A stretch of 64,000 nucleotides of DNA from Hygrocybe punicea (taxonomy: Eukaryota > Basidiomycota > Agaricomycetes > Agaricales > Hygrophoraceae), in contig OY744472.1 in NCBI GenBank assembly GCA_963556145.1, forward strand, positions 5,642,001-5,706,000. The letters are read 5' to 3'. A program made the translations under genes and the position numbers. Shown one piece after another: positions 44,848-53,725 of the stretch. Below the pieces are notes generated by a model. The model did not search any database and was not told where the DNA came from. It worked only from the letters and a program-made list of their open reading frames with translations. Each line of letters begins with the position of its first letter. Within the stretch, counting starts at the first letter, position 1.

Positions 44848-45417
44848 ATGCAGTCCATTGTCCTCAACATACTATTCATTTCCTTGGCTCTCCAGAACCT
44901 GGTATTTGGCATTGGGATCAACTGCCGTGGCTGCCCCGCTGGACTTAGTAGTATGGGTCAAAATGCTGCCGCCCAACTCACTCACTATATCAGTGCCATC
45001 AATCAGAGCCAGTGGTATGAAGATGTCGTCTTGATCGCATGCACGACGGTCTTGGATGACAGCCGGACCGATCATATCTGCGCCTATCTACAAGGTACTG
45101 GCGGGGCACCAGGCAGCACAATTCTCGAACTTGCACATTATATCCCAGATCATGGATGTCATATCTGTGGAAGTGTCCCTTTTACGTATCCTTCGGAGAA
45201 TGACGTGTCTAATGGGGAGTTGACGTTCGTTATTGTCGATCATGCTTGTTCAAATGGACTTTGTAATATCAACGCGAACTGCGCGGTTGGAGGTGCCGAT
45301 CTTAAGATATGTATGTGGATCACTCGGTTATGCGGTGCTTCATCTCACTTTTTGCCCAGCTATGTTCTTCATCTCAATGACAATTCTCACTACCTCGCTG
45401 TTTGTATTGTGATCTGA
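44848..45417 (+). CDS. KP4-like (killer toxin superfamily) secreted protein
   Basis: The N-terminus is a signal peptide (MQSIVLNILFISLALQ, then LVFGIG) followed by a small Cys-rich domain. Landmarks include GINCRGCPAG after the signal, a CAYLQGTGG segment, and HGCHICGSVPFTYPSEND. These match the pattern of the KP4-like family, known from a virus-encoded killer protein of smut fungi (reported to block calcium channels) and from many fungal chromosomal copies. Roughly residues 22-150 carry the domain. The last 36 codons read into what may be an intron (GTATGT at 45311 to CAG at 45359), so the true C-terminus may differ. The role here is unknown: competition, self-regulation or host interaction are possible. 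Confidence 0.6.
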   Translation: MQSIVLNILFISLALQNLVFGIGINCRGCPAGLSSMGQNAAAQLTHYISAINQSQWYEDVVLIACTTVLDDSRTDHICAYLQGTGGAPGSTILELAHYIPDHGCHICGSVPFTYPSENDVSNGELTFVIVDHACSNGLCNINANCAVGGADLKICMWITRLCGASSHFLPSYVLHLNDNSHYLAVCIVI

Positions 45418-45419
45418 TC

Positions 45420-47700
45420 CTTTACGATAATGCTGATGGTGACACATACTTGAATGAATGCAACAATCCATGACGCGGATTGGTGTGACACAGTTCCAAA
45501 TGTCGAAAACTCATGCGCCTTTGTAGAGTGATTATCCGAACACCACTTCACCGATCCCGTATTCAAACAATCTTCATGCATGTAGGTCCGTGATACCACA
45601 ACATAGACATAGGCCCAGCGTGCCATCCAGTTAGAACCTGACCCCAAATGGTACGACTGCAGGTTGGTATCCGCTTGCCTCTCATTGTGACAATGACGAC
45701 GATCATCTGCCCAGGTTGAACGAGTTTATTGTCTCTCGCAAGACCTTTATGGCCCCCGGCATTAACCTCAGCACTTTTCGCAGCCACTTCAGTACTCTCC
45801 GCCGCTACCACGGGAGGAATAACGCCACCGCTCGGGGGACAGACAAAGGTGGAGGAAGCGTTTCTGCCAGCACACAAGTTTAATGCTGCGGGACATTCAT
45901 ACCTCATGTCGTCAAGACATTCGACCCATATTACAGTGATATTTCGGATGATGATGAAGAATGGGAAGATATACAATGGCCTAATCACCAAACCAGCCAG
46001 TTACCGAGCTTGTTCAAGAACCATGGTCCTAAATAATATCTTTGAACCTCAACGAAGGACGTAGAAGGCGGCCATGAGGGCGAAAGGTTCTGTCGAGGGT
46101 TTCTACGAATATCCGAACACCGTGCACCCTCCGAACGTTCGCCTATTTATCATATACGATTCTGCTGCGTAACTCTTCTTGAGCTTGGATGACGGACGTT
46201 GGTAGGGACCGCATGTTACGAAAGACAGCGGCTGGGCTCTACGTATTTATATATTATAGGCAACGTTTCATTGATTAGCTTGAAGCTAAAATCAAATCTG
46301 ATGAGACACGAAGGTTGTTTTAGATGGCTCCAGTTACCCAGAAGATGAGCCGCCTCTTCTCCCACATTTGCCCACCTGTGGGGGTCTGTCGCCGCCCTAC
46401 TCGTTCCTCTGGCGCTTAAAGTCAGGATCATCTGTGCGATTGGCCCCATCTCCGTCTACCATGCCCACCATTCTCGCCATCTCTGCTATGCTTATCACGA
46501 TCATTCTTGGAGAATTCGGTAAAGTTGGACGGTTTCTTGACTGATTGGTGGGGAGGGTTCGACGTATCGCATTCCGTACAGGCCCGATATATCCCGTAGC
46601 GCATGTGGATGATTGTCCCCGGCGGCCACATATGGACTCCTGGCTACCCAGCACAGAAATTATCATGGAATCGACGGACTGCCTGCACAGCCTGCCAGTG
46701 GGTCCATGCCTGAAGAGTGGTTTTAGTGTTCAGCCTTCCAAAGAAGTGCCAAGGACCACAATTATTACCTGTTGAACCAGTGAGCGTATTTACATTCTCG
46801 TGAGTTGCATCCACGCTTGTGATTCGCATTGAAGCCTGGGAAGTGGCCCAGGGCCCAGTCATCTGCGGGACTGCTGCCTCCAGTATTTGGAGGATATCTA
46901 GACGTCCTTCCTCCGTTGGACGGTGGGAACTATTTCGGAAACGGTAGAACAATTGCAGAGTAGCCCTGGTTTTACACCGTAGCCTACCTAGTCCTATGAT
47001 CGAGATGGCCAAGCCGGAAGGGACACATCCTGATCGTCCAAAAAATATCTTTGTCCGTACTACCGACACTGGTTGGAGGTACGTAAGGGTCCCCACTTAC
47101 CCGCAACCGTATACTTTTCGCTCTCGCCTAAACCATGTCGCCAAGAAGATCGACAATCGTTCATCATGTTATGCCCGGCGCGCAAATGGGCAGCTGGTAA
47201 CTTCCCGAAGGACGGCATTAGCGCAAGTGGGAAACTCTGACTATGTGTTTGTGTACCGAAAGCGGCGGCGAAGAATGACCGACGACAAAAGCAGTATACA
47301 CAAGTTTTTCTTAGTTCCAAATCCTCCGTTTTTCCGCTCTCTTATCAGTCCGGAACGGTAGATATGACAGCTGTCGCGAAATTTGCCTTGTGAACTACAC
47401 ACACCGAGTTGTCGCTGATGGAAAAGTTTGGGCCAAAAGTCATCTCAAAGTCCCGATTGGTTGTTCCCTAGTCGATGAACAAGTCTGAGTGAAAACAGGT
47501 ACATCGTCACTCATCGATTTCGCGTAGTAAAAAGACTCGACCTGGAGGAAGACTTGGAGTCAACTTGCAGGCACGACGACGGAAAGCGCTATCCGAGCCG
47601 CTTTGGTTCTGGAGGAAGACTCGGAGTCAACGTCTGATTGGGGAGAGATCGTGCCTATCATCCCGCACCCATCACATGCGCAGCCTGCCAATTCACGATT
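45420..47700 (-). other. Weak minus-strand ORFs, gene status unclear
   Basis: Open segments at 45563-45991 (hydrophobic start, then an Ala/Val-rich stretch), 46397-46666 and 46644-47096 could be exons of one or two minus-strand genes, but no domain is visible and splice sites are not convincing. Two direct copies of TGGAGGAAGACTYGGAGTCA lie near 47540 and 47610. The region may also hold the remains of a diverged gene. Confidence 0.3.
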
Positions 47701-47708
47701 ACTGTCCA

Positions 47709-48356
47709 GTTACAGCCGTTTTCAGCGAGTATTGGAAACACGATTTCTAAATGGTGGCTGTGCATTTCTGAATAAGGAAGCTGCCGAGAACCCGAGGTTT
47801 GATGAGCATATTACATAAGATAGATGTCATCCATATATGGCTACACCACATGACTTAGCGTGACAGACAGTAAAATGACAATAGATAATGGTTAAGGACA
47901 ATAGAAAAACAGATGTTGCAGAGAAAGATTTATAGGGCACCTCAAAAGGTGTTGGTGTATTTAAAACCATGATTTTCTATCAGGTGAAGGAGGAGGTCAG
48001 TAATTTACTCAAGAGAAGCGGGTGTGATGCTTTGTGACGTGCTGTGTAACATTGGAACTGAATGCTTATCTCCTCCTTCACCTGATAGAAAATCATGGTT
48101 TTAAATACACCAACACCTTTTGAGGTGCCCTCTAAATCTTTCTCTGCAACATCTGTTTTTCTATTGTCCTTAACCATTATCTATTGTCATTTTACTGTCT
48201 GTCACGCTAAGTCATGTGGTGTAGCCATATATGGATGACATCTATCTTATGTAATATGCTCATCAAACCTCGGGTTCTCGGCAGCTTCCTTATTCAGAAA
48301 TGCACAGCCACCATTTAGAAATCGTGTTTCCAATACTCGCTGAAAACGGCTGTAAC
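47709..48356. repeat. Inverted duplication: two 287-bp arms around a 74-bp spacer
   Basis: The left arm 47709-47995 and right arm 48070-48356 are reverse complements. I see a single mismatch (GATTTATAGGG against GATTTAGAGGG, near 47931). The spacer is 47996-48069. Both arms carry the same 33-codon end of an open frame (RFQRVLETRFLNGGCAFLNK), with different sequence upstream of each. Transcripts across it would form a long, nearly perfect hairpin. No target duplication or known terminal motif was found. Confidence 0.9.
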
Positions 48357-48638
48357 GTTTCGACACTGACGTGTTCGACCGGTAGAGATTTCCAACACCA
48401 GGCACACCCATTGGGAACACCATATTTGGACAACTCTCAGAACTAGTCCATGCAAGTTTCGTGCCTTGTTTTTGTGGCGTTTTTGTCACCCGACGGATGG
48501 GCATTCCACCCGACCCCGACCCCGAGACCTGATTATCAACCACCTCACTGCCCCACCACTGCCTGACTCTCGCAAGACGTACTTAACAGAGTGTCGAAAT
48601 ACTGTTTAGACTCCCGCCGGCCCCATCGAACTAGTACC

Positions 48639-50350
48639 ATGATCTTTACCAAGCTCTCTGCTGTTTGGCTAATTCTCCAGGCTTCCGTGTCAAGCGCAGT
48701 CTTCCAAGGTCGGGACGTGAATGGTAACTGGAGGTCTTTAAGCTGGGAGAAGCGTTCTGGACCAGGGGAAGTTGTCAGAATCCCTTTAACAAACAATGAC
48801 GATAAAAGTTACTCCGTGTGTTATATCTTGCTGCATATCAGTTCTGGTATTTCACCTGACTTCTCCATGAAGGCCACGGTACGGATGGGCACGCCATTCC
48901 AGGACATACAAATGGCTGTCTCCCTCAGCCAAAACTATATCGTCGTTGCAACCCCAGATACCGTTGGGCAGACCGGATTGTGTGTCTTCTCACCGTATTT
49001 ACCCCCCTGCATATTGATACAACCTCAGGTGTGACAAAGTTACGATCACACTGCCTCGACTAGTTTCATACCGGGCAATGCCACTACCACTTTCGCCGGT
49101 CTTAGCGGCCTGCCTATACAGGCCAAATTCGCCGGAGAATCTTGCAAAATTCTAGACTTTGGCTACAATGCGTCTGGTGAGCCAACAGCTTCTAAACCAG
49201 CTTCCGCTTATTGATCTTCAATGCTACCATCAAAAGTTGCCGTCACTTCACCTGCTGTCAAGCAAAACCTCTATCCTGATGGCTGTCATGGTGTCTTGGG
49301 CTATGGTGTAGATCCAGCGCCAGACGTTCCTGCAAACGGCACCCTTTTGGGGGTTTTTCTTCCGTAAACTATCCGTTAACTCCCCCCGACGTCGTACTGA
49401 CGAGTTCGGTTCTACAGCCCAAATATCACATCAGCAGAGTGCGGTATCGAACTGAACTGGGCGGACAATGGAGATGATGGAGGTGTATTCACGATGGGGG
49501 GCCACGATTCATCCGCGTAAAACGCATTTTCATCATATGTCATTACAATAAATCTGATTGTTCTCGTGTTCTATAGCTTCTCCGGCAATGTAACGACCAT
49601 GCTAGTTCCTTCATCGGACACCCAGCGGCCATCGTGGTCCATTCCTGTAGATACTGTTTACGCTGGTAATCCTGACTCTCTGCAAGGTATCATTCACGGC
49701 GGGCTGGCCAGTATCGACCCATATTGTGAGTTTTTCTTACTCGAATGTTTCTACTCCTCACTCATTTAATTTGATGGCAGATCCAACGATAACTCTTCCT
49801 AGTAATGCTGTGGCGAATCTATATTCTGGGATTGAGCAAGCGGCTGTCTCATCCAACAATTCTGCTCGTTATACTGTCCCCTGCAACTCAACGATTCAGA
49901 TAGTGATAACATTTGGAGGCAAGAATTTTACTCTCGACACGCGTGATGCCATTGTCCAGGAAGGCGACACATGCTATGGCACTGTCGAGGTTGCCCAAAC
50001 CAATGTCTACAGGATCGGCAATCCGTTTATGCGTAATGTCTATACGTATGGGTTTCCATCTGCTTGATTGTTTTTGAAAACTAAACCAATATTTAATTAC
50101 CAGCATATTTGGCGCGACTTTCAATGCAACGGGTCCTACCTTCACCGTTGGTTTCGCTGACAAAGTCCGACGAAATGCCAGTCCTACGAGTACCGCTACC
50201 TCGAGTCCTACGAGTACTGCTCCCTCGAGTCCTACCAACACTACAACATCGAGTCCTACCGACACTACTACAAATGGTGCTTCAACCTACGGCCGCTCTA
50301 CTTTGTTCAAGTTTCTTGTCATTGCTAGCATTTCCGTGTTCGTTGCCTAA
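48639..50350 (+). CDS. Pepsin-like (A1 family) protein without catalytic motifs, GPI-type end
   Basis: Several exons. A signal peptide (MIFTKLSAVWLILQASVSSA) and short propeptide lead to KATVRMGTPFQDIQMAVSLS, the place where active pepsin-fold proteases have the first DTG; here no Asp-Thr/Ser-Gly is present. Later exons give VYAGNPDSLQGIIHGGLASIDPY, the second catalytic-loop region, again without DTG/DSG, and LPSNAVANLYSGIEQA. The C-terminus is a Ser/Thr-Pro-rich stalk with repeats (TSTATSSPTSTAPSSP) and a hydrophobic tail suited to GPI attachment. Introns include one ending near 49241 (GTGAGC...AAAAG) and one ending near 49420. It is probably a surface-anchored pseudo-protease. Confidence 0.65.
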
Positions 50351-51128
50351 GACCAAACTTTGATTTATTCGCCAAGGATACTTTTTCGGATGTAGATATT
50401 TCACGATGTATGCCCAGGATCCGTAGATGCTTATGGTATATGTGGCTAATTAGAGAGGTGTTCTTCGGAGACTCACGAGGAGTATGTGAGAACGGGAGAT
50501 GCCTGTGTGATGCTTGGATAGGCTTTGCAGACGGCGAAGTGTACATAGACCAGTTGAGATCAATGTAGCCCGAGATGAAGGAGTTTTAGGGAGAAAGTAC
50601 AACGTCTATACGTGAACAAAAAATTAAAGATATAGTTCATATGGCGAACATGTTGCCAATGAGTTAGGCACCATAGAATGCGAAATGATACATGGATAAC
50701 GCAGTTGCCAAGACTTCAGAGAAGTTAGGATCAGCCAAACGTGGAGATCCTCGTTTCAGCGGGCACAAGGAGGAGACCGGCTTTTATGTTGTGAGTTTGA
50801 GACAAGAACATTCTGATTTCACGTCGAGCAAACACGATGCCCTGATAACAACGAATGTCCTGCTTCACCGTGATATTTCTGACTGCGAGCACAACACTGT
50901 GGGCATCGTGAATGACTTCCCAGGGGAAGGACTCGATATTTATTCCCGGGTTGGCGAACGTTATAATCCACAACTGGTTTTCAGTTGGTTCTTCTTCTTC
51001 TTGCCCCGATGCCATCATACAAACATTTTGCCCCAAACTGGTTCACTTGAAAAAAAATACGCAAGTGTTATCGCATTGATTCAGGGTGTGGTCCTTTGGG
51101 ACGGTGCCCTCAACGGGCAGATGGCGGT
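50351..51128. other. Spacer between convergent genes
   Basis: A 230-codon plus-strand ORF starting at 50692 runs antisense into the F-box coding region and has no domain. I regard it as accidental. Nothing else is supported. Confidence 0.5.
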
Positions 51129-52748
51129 TCAAGATGGAACCTGGGGTGTTACAGGAACCCCTGCCGTCCTCTGCAGTTCCTCCAATAGCTGCTTCATCCG
51201 ATCCTGGTACTGCGCGTGGACCTTCCTCAATATGGGAATCAAACTCAAAACTTCTTCAAACTTTTCTTGGCGCCTACCAAGTGGTGACGCTGAGGGCCTG
51301 GGCCGCCGATGGGAGCCTCTGATTACACAGTTCGGGGGAGTGATCTCGGCGAGAAAAAGTGCCAGTTCGCCAACATCGTAATTGGTTTTCACGGTGCCTA
51401 TCGTCAACTCTTCAAGCCTTCTGAATACTGTAGAGGAGCCACGCGGGGGGATAAGCGAAGGGTCGATGTGTAAAGTTAGATGTCGGAGGAGTGGACAATG
51501 TGAAATAAAGGGAATCAGGATAGAAAGCCCCAGTTCGCCAGCAGGGTGACCATGTGGGAATGGATAAGTATTTAGGCAGAGTGAGAGTAATCGCGGCCAG
51601 CTCGAGGCGATATCAAGAGCTTCGGTGTCGGTGAGTACTAATGGAGACGGTGTACAGAGTTGAAATAGCATTAGAGATCGACAACCAAGGAGAGGTTTAA
51701 GCGTCAAATATGTGATCGGATCCGAGGGTACGTCGTGGCCATTGGTGGATGGGATGGTCAATGAAAAACTTCTGAGATGTGAAAAGTTTGCGGCCTTTTC
51801 AAGGAAGATTCCAACTTCTGAGGATGTTTCGTATCGAACTGATTGAACGACCAGTTCTCGAAGGTAACTTCCGCGAAACAGTGACTGCAAGAAATTCATC
51901 GAGTCCCTAAGATGCACCTTGAATGCTATGTTTGTGAGGGAAGGAAAACCGCCGTCGTCGATGGCTGGAAGCCAATTCTCTACGTTGCTGTCATTGGAGA
52001 CAAAGGGGTTCAACCCGACGACTGCAAGATTCGGCAAATGAGATAATGCGGTTACAACGTTGGAGGAGAAAGGGGCCCAGAGTGTGACCTTTTCTAACGC
52101 TTTGAAACCGCGTACCCAGGATGTGAAAGAAGATCCCACACTGAGGTGGGAACGCAAGTCCAAGTCCACTATACCTGGCGAGCGGAAGAGGACCTCACGA
52201 AAAAAGTTGGCGATGTCCACCTCGTCAGTAGAGCCCATCTGGACATTCAACCGTTTCAGGCCCGGGTGGAGGAATAAGACACTGGCTGGTAATGTTCTCG
52301 GTGATGCCATCCAAGCCAGGTTCCTAAGGTTGGGGAAAAGATGATGGAATGGTCGGTACATCGCCAGAGTGGCGAACGATTGCCAATGAATTGTAGGATG
52401 CATTGTTTGGCACTCGACATGCCTGATGCGATTTGCATAGAATGAGAATCTTTGCCAACGCTCTGGGGGGATGAGAACTTGTGTGAAAGTCTGCTCGAGT
52501 TCAATATTCAATATTCAACCCCGAGCGTAACTGCAAGATTTCCACTCAACTACTTCGGTTGGAGTAATGAGGTACATAGGTGAGAGTATCTTAAACAGAT
52601 GCTCCAGGTGATCAACATGGTACCACAACACATTGAGCGCACTTTCGTGCCACGCCTTGCAGACCTGGGCGCACACTGCCTCGGTTTTCTGATCAGTGTA
52701 CTGAAATATAACACCCAAGATCTCGACGATAACCAGTACACGGTGCAT
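51129..52748 (-). pseudogene. F-box / leucine-rich-repeat-like protein with an in-frame stop
   Basis: The first 77 codons (start MHRVLVIVEILGVIFQYTD at 52748) form an F-box (VCAQVCKAWHESALNVLWYH). The frame meets TGA at 52515-52517 and then continues open, in the same frame, for over 450 codons to 51129. It carries the ERWQRFSFYANRIRHV segment and repeated leucine-rich stretches usual after the F-box in agaricomycete proteins. No good intron removes the stop. It is either a recent nonsense change or an unusual readthrough or splice. F-box proteins act as substrate receptors of SCF ubiquitin ligases. Confidence 0.65.
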
Positions 52749-52872
52749 GAGAAGTTGAGAACCACGTGACGGTTCTAGCAAGCTACCACCGTCGGCGTTG
52801 TTGGGCTCAGTCCAGGGTATGTGAGTCCATGATTCATTGCATTTCCATCTTACTGTTCATTCCTTAGTTTAA

Positions 52873-53025
52873 AATGCTTCGAAACGCAACTGGCTGTCCC
52901 ACATTTCTCATAGCCACTGCGGGTCCGTGGATCGTCATCCTCGGTGCTGTTATCATGGACGGCGTGATTGTCCAACGTCCCCAGGGCTTTAGCAGAGTTG
53001 CCCAGAAGTCCTGTTCCGCCCCCCT
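52873..53025 (+). pseudogene. Fragment of a basidiomycete multicopy protein
   Basis: An ATG-started segment (MLRNATGCPTFLIATAGPWI, then VILGAVIMDGVIVQR) resembles a GPW-x3-LGAV-x5-VQ motif I have seen in large agaricomycete protein families of unclear function. It ends at a GT near 53027 and nothing recognisable follows before the tandem duplication. Probably a relic. Confidence 0.25.
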
Positions 53026-53130
53026 TGGTTAGTATCTATCCGAATCTTCATGTTACGCACTTTAATTCACTTCTGGGGTATGGACTTAGATCCCCATCCG
53101 CTGAGGACAGCTGACTTAACCTCACGTTCC

Positions 53131-53498
53131 ATGATCATGCGGGTTTTCGGCGCTCCTCGTTACTGAATGCGCAGGCGCAGAACTTTGTGATCACGGCTGG
53201 GCGCTCAGCGCTCAGTTAGACAGTTCTTGCTTGGCGTAAGTAAACCGCTCAACTCCCAGCGCTCGGCTGTCAGCTCTCCTCGATGATGCCACGATGTTCA
53301 CTTGGCACTTGACTATGATCATGCGGGTTCTCGGCGCTCCTCGTTACTGAATGCGCAGGCGCAGAACTTTGTGATCACGGCTGGGCGCTCAGCGCTCAGT
53401 TAGACAGTTCTTGCTTGGCGTAAGTAAACCGCTCAACTCCCAGCGCTCGGCTGTCAGCTGTCCTCGATGATGCCACGATGTTCACTTGGCACTTGGCG
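53131..53498 (+). repeat. Exact tandem duplication, 2 x 184 bp, upstream of the tyrosinase gene
   Basis: Copy 1 is 53131-53314 and copy 2 is 53315-53498. They start ATGATCATGCGGGTT and differ at two or a few sites (TTTTCGG/TTCTCGG and AGCTCTCC/AGCTGTCC). Each contains the palindromic GGCGCTCAGCGCTCAG and GCTCAACTCCCAGCGC blocks. They end about 25 bp before a TATA box, so they may duplicate upstream regulatory sites. Confidence 0.9.
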
Positions 53499-53521
53499 TG
53501 GAGACCTACTTTTGACCTCGC

Positions 53522-53528
53522 TATAAAT
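53522..53528 (+). promoter_or_regulatory. TATA box of the tyrosinase-vWA gene
   Basis: TATAAAT is followed by a CT-rich stretch (TTTTCTCTTTCTCTCAATCG), a usual basidiomycete transcription start context. The 5' UTR contains a GT-AG intron at 53662-53714, so the ATG at 53696 lies in the intron and translation most likely begins at 53726. Confidence 0.6.
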
Positions 53529-53725
53529 TCCTCGCCATATTCAACTTTTCTCTTTCTCTCAATCGCTTCCCTTCTTCACACTTGTAACCTGCTGGCTGCG
53601 ATCAACGCACCTCATTGAATTACGCCCTCATTTTGAACCTGTCGTTGGTTACACAGTCGGGGTAAGTCTCTTGTCCAGTTCTGGAGACTCCGTTAATGAT
53701 ATGTTTATCGCTAGAAATCTGCAAC

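Noticed and set aside
50692..51381. 230-codon plus-strand ORF
   Set aside because: Its second half is antisense to the F-box coding region and no part shows a domain or usual composition.
53696..53725. Upstream in-frame ATG for the tyrosinase-vWA gene
   Set aside because: It lies inside a good GT-AG intron of the 5' UTR (53662-53714); the ATG at 53726 follows the acceptor directly.
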